DNA of 64,000 nt from Laburnicola sp. R22_1 (lineage: Eukaryota > Ascomycota > Dothideomycetes > Pleosporales > Didymosphaeriaceae). The stretch covers positions 734,501-798,500 of the forward strand of contig JACONQ010000013.1 in NCBI GenBank assembly GCA_014281115.1, given 5' to 3'. The position numbers and the translations under genes are program-made. Of this stretch, positions 10,707-21,263 are shown piece by piece; the first letter of the stretch is position 1, and the number at the start of each line of letters is the position of its first letter. The notes beneath the pieces were generated by a model, which was not told the DNA's origin, searched no databases, and saw only the letters and a list, made by a program, of their open reading frames with translations.

Positions 10707-12230
10707 ACTAGGCGAGAACGTAGATATATTTTGTAGGATGGGCGCTCGACAGAAAGGGAAAGTCTTCGGTTGACTTTTGGATTGCATATTGAAGGTGTTG
10801 GTTGAGTTTTGCAAGTTGGCCGAATTGGCTTGGGATCGGAAGGTTTCGGAGGACAATCTCCTCGGCAGCATTGGAGGCGAATCGACTTGGCTGTTTTTTG
10901 CTTTCAAATCCTGAATACAATATTATTATTATTATTGGCAATGTAATGTGTCATCGCACGCGCAGGTTGCCACTTGCAAGTGACTCACAAGCTACGTCGG
11001 GCGGCCAGGCGACAGCCGTCACGTGTGTGTGTGTCTACGAATGCTGCCATGGTGTTGAGATTCGCCATGTTTCACAGGCGGCCGTGTGGCTTGCGCAGGC
11101 CAGTGGCAGGTGGAGCCGAGGAGGGATCGGCCCAGAGGCGACGTGGAACTGTTCCAACAGTGCAGGACCCCTCCACGGCGGCGGGCGGGCGGGCAGGCGA
11201 CGAGTCTCGAGGTGATACGTCGCCCTGGAGTTGGAAAGTGTTTGGTATGCGCTGGAAAGGATGCCGTTGCTACCACCCCAGCGACAGCGTGACATGTCGT
11301 AGGGAGACGTCTCCAGGCGCATCTACGTACGTGGTTGATAGCTGTTGGGGTGAGAGTGAGAATGGAAGCTAACCCTGACGAGGATCCACCCCATGACGCT
11401 GCACGGAAGCTTGAGCGAGGGGGAGCTTTTTAACTTTTGTTGAGCTCCGTGGCACACGCAGTTCCGTATGTACATGTGCACATGCAGGCATCCGCGACTT
11501 CATTCACAACAAAGCAAATAGTTTCGCCAAGCGGCCTTCCGTTGTGCTTCAGATTGAAAGTACTATGGATCGTATTAACTTCGTAACCGGGGGGTGCCGC
11601 CGGCGCGCCGCCCCTGATTGGCGCTGAGTCGCTGACGCATGTTCCCGGCCGCTCCTGCTCCGTGCGCAAGATTGGCGCCCGGACGGGCTTAGCGCGGCCC
11701 TAGGCCGCTGCGCCGTCACGCCGGGTCCAGAGCGCTCAGGAAGGTGCGGCACCCCAACTCCCGCCGCCCGCTCTTGCCCTCGCTCACAACATCACCAACT
11801 CGCCGCCCTCCCACCACACGTCGCTCCCCCACCACACCACAAAGACGCGGTTTTCTCGTGCTGCAGCCTGCTGCGCGGCCGTCTCTTTTGCCACCACCAT
11901 TCTGCCGACTGTATTTCGCCCCCGTGCGCCTGTTTTCTCTCACCTGGCCCGGCTCGGCCCATCTTCGCGGACGCCTTTGCACCGCTCCCTACACACGTCA
12001 CCACCACCACCCTAGCCTTTCTCTTCGTCCACTCCTTCGCGCACCTTTTATACACGTACCCTTTGTAATTTTCTGCACTTTTTGCGTCGGTAATCCTGCT
12101 GTGCTCTCTGCCCAGCTAACCTTTCGCCTGCGACGTCATTCTGCCGCCCGTCAGCTCCTGTACTTCGATGCGCCAGACCTTCGCCACGACAGATGAGCAC
12201 TGTTTGCACTAAACTTCCCCTTCCACCACC
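10707..12230. other. Intergenic, with a short (ATT)n tract
   Basis: A microsatellite of about five ATT units lies at 10919-10937. The stretch 11700-12200 is C/T-rich on the plus strand, a usual look for a fungal promoter and 5' leader ahead of the gene at 12231. Several open frames here are shadows without motifs. Confidence 0.55.
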
Positions 12231-14156
12231 ATGCAGTCCATGTTCCGCCTCCCATGGAGCACGGAGTCGCCTGGCGATAAGATCATGGAGAAGTCTGCAC
12301 TGCACAAGTCAAGACCAATGCCCGTCGTCGAGCTGCCCTCTTTCGTGAACAAGATCAAGCGGAAACGGACTGACAGCCCTGAACCGGCACCGGCGCAGTG
12401 TACGCATGTAGTGAAGAAGTGGAAGGATGCTCACGGGGAGGTCAGGCCCGCAGCTGTTGCGCCTGGCCACCTCAACCGTGTCAACCTGGTCGATGGAGTG
12501 CTTGTTGAGCCCTCGAGGCTTCCAGATTCTCAAGAAACGCCAAAACCCGCAGCTGCAGAAGTCCTGGAGGCGCGTCCGAAGGCGCAGCAGTCAAGAAAAG
12601 AAGGCGCGAGCAAGAGCAAGGTATCCAAGGGCCAGAAACCGACTGTCAAATCTGAAGCTTCCTCTACCGACATTCTTAAGCCTGCCATGGCTCTAAGCTT
12701 AACAGCCCTGCAACAGTCGATTGAGGCCCAAGTCAACTACGAAATCCTGCTCAAGCACAACGAACTGCGCCTGATCGAGCAAGAGCTGGCAAAGTGTCAA
12801 GTATCGTTGGAGCAGCTGAGGCGCTGTTCATTGATTCCTTTCCCGGGTGCCGAGGGTCTCGATGAGAGTCTTAGCACAGGCACGGGACCTGCTCTTCAAC
12901 CGCCATCTGGCTACACGGAACCTCAGTATGCCGCCCCCTGGGGAGTCACCGATGGTCCGTACACTCGTCATTACGCCAAATGGTTGATTCCGGATGCGAA
13001 ATTCGACTCCATGTCTGAACGCGCCTTTGCGCAGCAAACTCAAGGTTACTTTGGTACGGGTGAAGGCCGAGCGACGCGTGGCAGCTTTGTCGATTTCGGT
13101 TCAACCGGCAAGGCGCGCACGTCGCGAACTTCAACTGGAACGTTGAAGCTTCAGGTCCTTGGTGAAAATCCAGCACCCGCACCAAAGATTGACCCCTTGC
13201 TGCACAAGCGTTCCACCGACGGACAATGGGTGAGACTTTTCTGTGCACAGTGTGGCCACAGCAACTTTTCCAATACCCAAGGCTTCTTGAACCACTGCCG
13301 GATAAAGCACAGTCAGGTCTTCAAGAGCCACGACGCGGCCGCTATCGCATGCGGTGTCCCAGTCGATCTCAATGAAGCGGGGAATCCAGTCGCAGCTACT
13401 GAACCAACAGCTACCCCAGTCGCAACACCAGCGGTTGCATTTCCATCAACTACCACCTCTGGATTCGTGCACCCGCTAATACGCGCTAATCCTTCTGAGA
13501 TGGCCAAGGAAGTGCACCGCGACTTCAACACGCCACGGAACGAAGCTCCATCGTCTGTGCCCTCTCCCCAGTCCAACATGACACAGTCACCCTCGACGCC
13601 GCACCTCACTGCTTTGTTGCAGAAACGTGGTTTCAATGGCGACCTGAAGGCACTGGTTGACATTGCATCCACGAAGGTGGACACGGATGCCATGGAAACA
13701 TCAGACGACGACCTCGCCGACAGTGACGCGCAGCCGCTCGTTGTTGCCAAGCCGACCCACCTGGTGCGTCTGCCTGTCAGCGCGCCCAACGCCGCGCCCG
13801 CAAGCAAGGCTCCATCCGCCCGACCAGGCAGCAAGAAGGGACATTCAAGTGGTCATGCACGTCTTCCGATATCCCTGCCTACGGCCGTTGCCCACGGCCG
13901 GGGTCCCCACATGGCCATCTCACCGGTAGAACTCAGCCCCAATACATTTGAGTCTAACCCCGGGCTAGTGAGCGATCACGATGATGATGACGACGAGGAC
14001 GGCGACGATGCGCACAGCCAGCCAGACTTTACTATGAACGACGACGTGGTCGTCGAAGATGCTAGCGATGTCGAGGGCGTACGAGAGCGTACGGGGTCCC
14101 GCCAGGGTCTGGACAGTTGCTGCTTTGCCAAGGGAGAAGGAAGTCGTAAGCATTAG
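12231..14156 (+). CDS. Ahc1-like C2H2 zinc-finger protein (putative ADA/SAGA-type HAT complex subunit)
   Basis: A single uninterrupted frame of 641 residues. The N-terminal third is basic and Pro/Ala/Lys-rich. Around residues 160-205 is a conserved helix pair reading SIEAQVNYEILLKHNELRL and LAKCQVSLEQLRRCSLIP. Next come YAAPWGVTDGPYTRHYAKWL and, near residue 337, a C2H2 finger (CAQCGHSN...GFLNHCRIKH) followed by FKSHDAAAIACG. The C-terminal half is low-complexity with an Asp-rich run near 13975-14000. This arrangement matches fungal proteins annotated as AHC1-like zinc finger. In yeast Ahc1 is a structural subunit of the ADA histone acetyltransferase complex; that role is transferred by similarity only. 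A nuclear location is inferred from basic clusters such as KIKRKR. Confidence 0.78.
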   Translation: MQSMFRLPWSTESPGDKIMEKSALHKSRPMPVVELPSFVNKIKRKRTDSPEPAPAQCTHVVKKWKDAHGEVRPAAVAPGHLNRVNLVDGVLVEPSRLPDSQETPKPAAAEVLEARPKAQQSRKEGASKSKVSKGQKPTVKSEASSTDILKPAMALSLTALQQSIEAQVNYEILLKHNELRLIEQELAKCQVSLEQLRRCSLIPFPGAEGLDESLSTGTGPALQPPSGYTEPQYAAPWGVTDGPYTRHYAKWLIPDAKFDSMSERAFAQQTQGYFGTGEGRATRGSFVDFGSTGKARTSRTSTGTLKLQVLGENPAPAPKIDPLLHKRSTDGQWVRLFCAQCGHSNFSNTQGFLNHCRIKHSQVFKSHDAAAIACGVPVDLNEAGNPVAATEPTATPVATPAVAFPSTTTSGFVHPLIRANPSEMAKEVHRDFNTPRNEAPSSVPSPQSNMTQSPSTPHLTALLQKRGFNGDLKALVDIASTKVDTDAMETSDDDLADSDAQPLVVAKPTHLVRLPVSAPNAAPASKAPSARPGSKKGHSSGHARLPISLPTAVAHGRGPHMAISPVELSPNTFESNPGLVSDHDDDDDEDGDDAHSQPDFTMNDDVVVEDASDVEGVRERTGSRQGLDSCCFAKGEGSRKH

Positions 14157-15256
14157 ACATTGGGCACCCGTTGAGTCTGGTCGTTGCTCGTCTATCTGAA
14201 ATGATTGTGTTTCTGCTTCCTTATTCCCTTGCTCCCTGCTCTCTCCTACTTTCCCCCTGTTTGCAATAGACCTACCTACCCGCCTCTCTTCCTTGTTTTT
14301 CTTCTTCTCCTTTTTGCTATACCATAAAATATGTACGGATGGGCGGTCGATCAGGCAGTTACTGGGTTGCGGGATATACACGGATTGCCAGCAATGGAAG
14401 GTACGGGCGGGTTTTGCGGGTCGGCCTTTTTCCCTCTCTCTCTTTTCATTTTTTTGGCCATTTGTCTGTCTTACCCTCTGTGTCTGTGTGTGCTTTTCCT
14501 GTCTCATCATCATGGCCTGCTTGCTTGCTGTCTTTTTTTTCTGTTTGGAATCTCTTCTCAAACTCATGAATGCGCGTCTGGCACTATGCTATGGTGTCTT
14601 TTTGGGCGCTGGGTTCGTCTGTGTATTATTGTCTGTATGGATGAGTTTGGATATCAGAGGCAGATGGATGGAGATGGAGATGGAGATTGGCTGGGTTGGG
14701 TTGGGGCAGTGCGCCCTGAAGGGAGATGATGGCGGATGCAAAAGTTAAACGCGGGCGGCTGGGCCTGCTGTATATATTTTAATGCTAGCGATGGGATTGG
14801 ATTGGATTTGTCCTCACTTTGGATGATGGAGGTTGTCTTTTGTGATTTGAAGTGATGTACGAAGTGCCTGCTACTGGGGAGGTTGTGCCTGATGGTGCTT
14901 TTATCTGGGGACATGCTGGTTTGTGATTGGTGTAGGGAGGGGAGGGAGATGCGCAAGAGGTTGTTGCTTTGGAGATATGATGCTCTCAATTCCTAATTCT
15001 CTCTATTCGCCGTTGCTCTCTGTGCAGAAAGAACTTGAATTTATCAAACCCACGCCATGCCATGCCACGCCCACCTGGGCAGGCACCCAACGCCAAACAC
15101 CACCACCCCAGAAGCTCCCAAACTTCACATGCCCCTACGCTTCTATCCCTCGGCCCTCCCACATCCCACATCCCATCCCGCAAACCTCCTACCCCACCAT
15201 CTCAATAACCTACCCGCACACACACGTCAGCCAACTCAATCCACACACACCCTTCT
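14157..15256. other. Intergenic between Ahc1-like and Kish genes
   Basis: T-rich 3' flank of the Ahc1-like gene followed by unremarkable sequence. The open frames here carry no motif or signal. Confidence 0.55.
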
Positions 15257-15533
15257 TCAAAAAGGCATAATACGTACCGCCATAACAACCAACGCAATGC
15301 TCACATACGGGCTCAATCGCTCGCCTATCCGCGCGGCGCGCCAGAAGGGGAGCACAAAGTAGTTTTCGCGGTTGCGGTCCATGATGGCGGGGAAGGTTTG
15401 GTGGGCGTACGTCGAGGTGCAGATGGTGAGGAGGAGGACGGCGATCAGGGATTGGAAGTTGAAGAGGGCGGTCTAGGAGGGGGGGTTAGTTGGGGGGCTG
15501 GGACTGGAGGAGGGGAGGGACGGGGCGGACCAT
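15257..15533 (-). CDS. Kish / TMEM167-like secretory-pathway membrane protein (72 aa)
   Basis: The start ATG (15533-15531) is an exon of just three coding bases. A 58-nt intron (15530-15473, weak donor GTCCGC, branch CTAAC, acceptor CCTAG) leads to exon 2 (15472 onward). Exon 2 reads TALFNFQSLIAVLLLTICTS, then FWRAARIGERLSPYVSIALV. The FNFQSL block, the first TM helix, the ARIGERxSPYV motif and the second hydrophobic segment are diagnostic of Kish, a Golgi/early secretory pathway protein. Reading through to the TGA at 15259-15257 gives 72 residues, the usual family length. A GTACGT at 15277 could instead be a donor to a further tiny exon, so the last six residues are uncertain. Confidence 0.82.
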
Positions 15534-16245
15534 GTTGGGGTTGAGGTTGGGGTTGTGGGTGCTTTGGAGGGTGGTGATGGTACGTGGGTGGCGCAGCGTG
15601 TGTGCGTATACGGATGGAGGCGGAGGGAGGTCGTGAGGACGGGGTGGAGCGTCGGGTCGTGTCGTGGCTTGTCGTGTCGTGTGGTGTTGTGGTTGTGTGT
15701 CTTGTGTCGGTGGCGCGCTGGACTGACTGGGTTCGGAATCGGAATGTCGGTCGGCTGGAAAATTATATACCCAGCACAACCTGGCTTGAGCATCTATTCA
15801 CCTGGATGATTATACCTGCCGTGGAATGTGGCTATGATTGGTACGGAAATTCTCGTCGCAGTAATGAAGTCAATATGTACAACTACGGTCAACTTTAGCC
15901 AAGACAAAATGCTCAAGGCCAGGTTGGACGGCACCTAGCGTAGCGTACCCGTCCGTGCGTGATGATCGTCATCGTCCCGGCGGCTTTACCAACGCAGCGC
16001 AGCTTCGCACACCGACCCTGAGTCGAGCTATCACTTTCCTTCTAGCAAATATATCCTCTTTCTCACAGCGCGTGCGTGCGTGCTCCCTCTGGACAGTGTG
16101 TACAATACAGCTTTTGGCGTTGGACGACGCAAACACGGCGACGGCGAAGACCAGGCGCACACAACAACGACAACGGCGACGACGACTCAGCGACGCGAAA
16201 CACCAAGACCACAAGAAGACATAGACAAGAGGGAGCGGTACAAAG
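15534..16245. other. Divergent intergenic region Kish / TAF13
   Basis: 712 bp between two head-to-head starts. No clear TATA box, repeat or further exon was identified; a 5' UTR intron for either gene is possible. Confidence 0.5.
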
Positions 16246-17023
16246 ATGACCGAGCCGCGCATGAGACTGCGCCAGAAGGGCCAGCAGTTCAACCCCCAAG
16301 AGCGTAAGTAGCAAGTTTCACTTCCGTCGTTCGTCTTTTGTACATTCACTTTTACTTGCTCTTTCCTGCCCTGTTGCGCTGGCGAGGTCACCCCGCCGCC
16401 CGCCCGCCTACGCTGTACATATCTCTCTTGCTCTCTGCGCTCGCCCTCCAACAAACCAAACCAAACCAAAACACCACCACCACCACCTCAACCACACGTC
16501 CGGGCACACGCACACACACAATGGCGACCCGCCCCCGCGACCCCCGCACCTCCCACCGCATCCTCCCGCGCGTCCCCAAACCACGCAACACACCCCCACC
16601 CCCGCTGAACACTCCACAGTAGAATCCTTCCTCACCGCCTACGGCGACACGGCCCCGCCCCTCGCCAGCACCATCCGCTGTCTCGACGAAATCATAACCG
16701 ACTACATCATCGAAACATGCCACGAAGCCGCCGCCGTCGCCTCCCACGCCCGCCGCCAGAAAATCAAACTCGACGACTTCAAGTTCATGCTCAGGCGCGA
16801 CACGGCTAAGCTCGGCAGGGTGAGCGAGCTGCTCGAGACGGATAAGGAGCTGAAGAGGAAGAGGAAGGCGTTTGATACGGATGAGGGGGCTGTGGTGGAG
16901 GGTGTGGAGGAGGTGCCTAAGGCGAAGGTGGGGGAGAAGGAGAGGGATGCGGGTGCGGCGGATGGGGAGAGGAAGAAGAAGAAGAAGAAGAAGGAGAGGA
17001 GGGGGGATGAGGACGGTGCCTAA
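16246..17023 (+). CDS. TAF13: Transcription initiation factor TFIID subunit 13 (TAF13)
   Basis: Exon 1 is 16246-16303 (19 codons plus one base), intron 16304-16619, exon 2 16620-17023; 153 residues. The spliced junction NPQE|L leads into ESFLTAYGDTAPPLASTIR, then LDEIITDYIIETCHEAA, KIKLDDFKFMLRRD and KLGRVSELLETDKELKRKRK. This is the TAF13 histone fold, which pairs with TAF11 inside TFIID. The 316-nt intron is long for this genome and C-rich near its 3' end; it contains an ATG-starting frame that is not coding for TAF13. The C-terminus is a strongly basic KKKKKKKERR tail. A nuclear role in RNA polymerase II preinitiation is inferred from the family. Confidence 0.9.
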
Positions 17024-17654
17024 GTGAGGGAGGGCGGAGTGGTGTGCGTCTTGCTCTCTTTGATTGCGTGGGTCAAGCAAGCGAGGTCAAAAATACACGC
17101 GGCGGCAGAGGCATAGCGAGGCAGTTGGCGACTTTCACGGACAGCGGGCATTTCGTATGAATGGACAGGGAGACAGGACCGACAAACTTCCGGTTCAGAC
17201 ATCCGCCCACTACGCTCCACGGTGCATAACACAGCACACAAGCAGTAATTATGGGCGGATAGTGTCATGGCGTTCTACAACGGATTAGGAAGCATAAGGC
17301 GTTCACTGGGAAAGGATGCATTGGGCCGGCGTCGGCATCATTCAGGTGGTCTACTTCATTGAGCTAATCGAACTTTTGACCACAAAGGCGGTATCCGCGT
17401 TGGGTATCCTGGCTAACTCGCCACACTCAAGGCCTGTCTATCGTGATTCATCCGTCGTGCCTCATTTAGCTCTCCCCATCATGCATTTCCCCTGACGCCT
17501 GCTCGACGCCTTTCTTTGGGATAAATCAACCGCGCTCTCATTCGTCGCCTCGGCATTGCTCTCACAGTTAACACCACTACAAAATGCACTCGTCAGACCA
17601 GGAGCAACAACAGCAGAAGGTAAGGCAGCGTCAAGAGTATCAGTTCTGGGCTGT
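17024..17654. other. Intergenic, convergent 3' ends of TAF13 and eIF3f
   Basis: No supported gene. A short plus-strand frame starting at 17584 is Gln-rich and runs into the antisense of eIF3f; it was not accepted as coding. Confidence 0.55.
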
Positions 17655-18710
17655 TCATGCCTCCTGTCTTTGCTGCCTGCCTCCACGTCCACCGCGTCCA
17701 CCACCACGTCCTCCACGCCCGCCACCTCCACCTTCTTGCCTTTCGCCGTCGCGTTGGTTGCCATCGCCTGCGAGTGCGTCGCCGGTCCCAAGTGTGAGTG
17801 CTGCCGTAGCGAGGCGGTTGGAGAGGTCGATTTGAGTGCGGATGGTGTTGGCCAGATAGGATACCACGAGGACGTCCTGGATGTGGTTGTTGAAGTCGCG
17901 CTCGATATCTGCGGCGTCGACCTTGGGTGCCAAGCTCAAAGCGTTCATCAGGTACTGGCCCAGCGCGGATGACGGCTCGGCCTCTTCGTCCAAAACGTTG
18001 TTAACGTAAGTTGATACGCGGTCGAGCATTTCGAGAACGTGCTGTACGGCGCGCTCTAGTGCCTCGAGATCTGTGATGGTGGGCTGCGACCTGTCCTCGC
18101 GGTCCTTGGCCGAGGTAATCAGCTCCAGCCCCGACTTCTCTGCCTCGCCGTACTTGAGTTCGTGAGGCACAGGGATGAACAAGCACGAGTCGGCCGCGCG
18201 CTCTGCCGTAACGCCAATGGGCGCACTGATATATGTTCTGCTCTCGATGTCCTCGCCGGGTATGGTGCTGACCGTCAGGTGAACGGCGGGGTGTGGCCAG
18301 GTGCCGTCGCCCTGCTGGCCGTAGAAGTTCTGGATGAGCGCAGAGAAGGTGTTGAGATCGCTGCTCGTTGCGTACCAGCCGACAAGGACCTCCCTAGGGT
18401 TCGCGCGGAGGTGCAGGGCGAGCATCTGCTTCTGGTAGTCCATGTCGACCTCGACTTGCTCGGCGGTTTCCGTGTGCGGGACGGCATAGCAGTTGCGGAT
18501 CTCGATTTCGGTGCCGTCTTCGCTGCGCGTGCCGAGCAGCGTGCCGATGACGCGGTCCTGGTCGGCGGGGCGGCGGGTGGCATGGTCGAGGATGGAGAAG
18601 ATGGCCTGGGGTTGGACGGCGACGTTCAGCGGGGCCGTCGATGGCTGGGCGCCCACGGGGGCAGGGCCGAGCGGGCGCGCAAGATGGAGGAACGACTCCT
18701 TGTCTGCCAT
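17655..18710 (-). CDS. Translation initiation factor eIF3 subunit f (MPN domain) with RGG tail
   Basis: An intronless 351-residue frame from the ATG at 18710 to TGA at 17657-17655. An MPN domain begins near residue 29 ([49 protein letters not shown]). As expected for eIF3f, it lacks the catalytic zinc-binding JAMM histidines. The C-terminal half is helical ([53 protein letters not shown]). Unusually, the last ~25 residues are an RGG box ([16 protein letters not shown]), a likely RNA-binding or arginine-methylation segment. An upstream in-frame extension to 19310 exists but overlaps the divergent Utp25 gene, so I chose [10 protein letters not shown] as start. The protein acts in the cytosol in the 43S preinitiation complex. 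Confidence 0.93.
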   Translation of the reverse strand: MADKESFLHLARPLGPAPVGAQPSTAPLNVAVQPQAIFSILDHATRRPADQDRVIGTLLGTRSEDGTEIEIRNCYAVPHTETAEQVEVDMDYQKQMLALHLRANPREVLVGWYATSSDLNTFSALIQNFYGQQGDGTWPHPAVHLTVSTIPGEDIESRTYISAPIGVTAERAADSCLFIPVPHELKYGEAEKSGLELITSAKDREDRSQPTITDLEALERAVQHVLEMLDRVSTYVNNVLDEEAEPSSALGQYLMNALSLAPKVDAADIERDFNNHIQDVLVVSYLANTIRTQIDLSNRLATAALTLGTGDALAGDGNQRDGERQEGGGGGRGGRGGGRGGRGGRQQRQEA

Positions 18711-18966
18711 GATGGCGGCAGCGGTGTGGTGTGGTGTGGATAAGAGGGTGGGAGTGCGCAAGGCGAGCCGTCGTGGCGTGTCGAAGCGGAGGGTTTGCAA
18801 TCCATGGTGGGGCGCGACAATTTCGCTGGGGCCAAGATTTCGGTGCGGCTCGCCTGCGCACGGCCCATGTGAATTTCGTAGGCCGGCTGCGAAGATTCGA
18901 ACGCACATTGCGATGCGCACTATGTGGTAATACACGACGCCAAACTTTGAAAACACGCCAGGAATC
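18711..18966. promoter_or_regulatory. Divergent promoter, eIF3f / Utp25
   Basis: 256 bp between the ATG at 18710 (minus) and the ATG at 18967 (plus). No TATA box was seen. A translation factor and a ribosome-assembly factor share it, so growth-linked co-expression is plausible but inferred. Confidence 0.55.
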
Positions 18967-21263
18967 ATGGCCCCGTTCAGAGGACGAGGAGGCATGCGCG
19001 GGCGAGGCCGCGGCCGTGGTGGGAACTCGAGAGGGGGCGCACGAGGCGGCTTCCGAGGCAGCTCGAGAGGCTCAAGAGGCGCAAGAGGCGGAAAGAGGGA
19101 CGGGTTTGTAGCTGCAAGAGTGAAAGATGCAGTCGTAGACGAGTAAGAATGCGCCAATTCGTGAGCGACGGGGATGCTGATGATCGTAGAAATGAGCACT
19201 TCTCTACACCTTCCGAACCTGCGAGCGTCTCGGATGCAAGCGACGACTCCCAAATCGAAGAAGAGGAAGAAGAAGAAGAAGAAGTGCAGCCCAGCGCGAA
19301 AGCGTACCATTTTCTACTGGCCTCATTCGCGAAGCACCGCGAACCGAATACAGTTCGCGAAGAACCACGGAGGAAGCGGCGGAAGCTCAGCCACAGTCGG
19401 TCCTCTCCCCGGGAAGACCGAAGAATGCCAGGTCAAGAGCACGAAGAGAGCCGGTCTGAGAACGATGACAAAAAAGAACAGGTTGTCGGGGATTTGGAAA
19501 ACGCGTTGCTCAACGAGGCTGAAGAGAGCCTCGAGCTGAATACATCGGACGAGGAAAATGAAGAAGCCAATCAAGTCGCTGAGCATGCGTCTGGCGACCC
19601 TTTCGGCGATCACTTCGATCATCCAGACGAGAACGAGTTGACGATGCGGATAAAAGCTATGTCAGCAAATCAATGGACGACGAAGAAATTGGAATCCACC
19701 GGTGGAGGTCGAAGTCTACTACAAATAGCAGGCATAGAAGAGCAAGCAGTGGTGAGACCAAAACTAAAGAGCGTCCGAGATGTGACATTGAAGCCGCGAC
19801 TTGCCAGCAACGCGGCGAAGGCGCTTGGAGACTTCACGGACGTTGAACAAGCCATAGCGCCTTCCATTTTCCATTACCAGGACGTGCTTTTCGGAGCGCG
19901 GACCGTCCAGAACGCTGGGCGTATTCGAGACATATGCTGTCTGCATGCGCTCAATCACATCCTCAAGACGAGAGATCGTGTGCTGAAGAACAACGCCAAG
20001 CTAGCAGCAGCATCCGAAGATAACGATGCTGAGTATCGCGACCAGGGCTTTACCCGGCCCAAGATACTGTTCCTGCTCGAGACCAAGGAGGCATGTGTAC
20101 GTGTCATCAGCTCCATCACCAAACTCTACGATTTTGAACAACAAGAGAATAAAAAGCGATTCCTGGACCAGTTTTCGGCGCCAGAACATACCTTTTCTGA
20201 CGACAAGCCGGATGACTTCCGCGAGCTGTTTGAGGGCAACGACGAGAACGAGTTTCGGATAGGCGTGAAGCTCGCACGAAAAACGATGAAATTCTTCTCA
20301 AACTTCTACAGCTCGGACATCATCTTCGCGTCTACGCTCGGGCTACGGCGCGCAATAGAGTCCGAGAATGAAAGGAAGAAAGACTACGATTTCTTGTCAT
20401 CCATCGAGATGGTGGTCATGGAGCAGGCGGATGCGACTCTGATGCAGAATTGGGAGCACGTAGAGTTCGTGTTCGAGCATCTCAACCTGCAACCGAAAGA
20501 CGCTCACGGCTGTGACTTCTCACGAGTGCGTTCGTGGTACCTCGATGGCCATGCTGCCCACATACGACAAATCATCGTGCTCTCGGCCTACCTCGCGCCC
20601 AAGATCAACACGTTATACAACAAGCACATGCGCAACTTTGCCGGGCGTCTAAAATACACGCCCGACTACACATCCGGCATCATCGAAACGCTCCCCTACG
20701 GCATCAAGCAGACCTTCTCCCGCTTCGACTCGCCCTCGTACCTCACCGACCCCGACGCGCGCTTCAAATTCTTCACCACCACCGTCCTCCCCCAAATCAC
20801 GCGCCTGCCCAAACCCCCACAAGGCGGGCCCGGCATCCTCGTCTTCATCCCCTCCTACCTCGACTTCGTCCGCGTCCGCAACTCCCTCGTCGACACGGAC
20901 CTCGCCTACGCGTCCATCAGCGAATACACGGACCCGACTGACGTCCGCAGGGCGCGCTCGCACTTTATGAGCGGCCGGCATGCGCTCCTTTTGTACACGG
21001 GGCGCGCGCACCACTTCCATCGGTACAATATCCGCGGCGTGAAGAGGGTGGTGTTCTACGGGGTGCCTGAGAATCCGCGGTTTTATGATGAGGTGGTGGG
21101 GTTTGTGGGGAGGGCGGTGGAGAGGGGCGAGGTTGGGAGGGTGGAGGCGGGGGTCAGGGTGTGTTTTTCGAAGTGGGAGAGGTTGGAGTTGGAGAGGGTA
21201 GTGGGGGGGAAGAGGGTGGGGAGGATGGTGGGGGAGAGGGGGGATGTTTTTGATTTTTTGTGA
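18967..21263 (+). CDS. UTP25: U3 snoRNP-associated protein Utp25 (degenerate DEAD-box-like, 18S rRNA processing)
   Basis: Exon 1 is 18967-19142, a 47-nt intron (GTAAGA...ATCGTAG) follows, and exon 2 is 19190-21263; 749 residues. Exon 1 is an Arg/Gly-rich RGG segment ([20 protein letters not shown]). An acidic Glu run follows, then the Utp25 core: [84 protein letters not shown] and [16 protein letters not shown]. The fold resembles DEAD-box helicases without a working ATP site, matching family knowledge. Utp25 joins the SSU processome with the U3 snoRNP. The RGG exon is easily missed because of the intron, and a downstream in-frame ATG at 19149 lies inside the intron. Confidence 0.9.

Noticed and set aside
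16388..17080. 230-residue minus-strand frame opposite TAF13
   Set aside because: Low-complexity Leu/Pro/Gly translation, antisense to confirmed TAF13 coding sequence and its intron.
17584..17835. Gln/Pro-rich plus-strand frame starting MHSSDQEQQQQ
   Set aside because: Mostly antisense to the Gly/Arg-rich end of eIF3f and without independent support.
18711..19310. N-terminal extension of eIF3f in the same frame
   Set aside because: It overlaps the divergent Utp25 first exon, and family alignment starts at [10 protein letters not shown].
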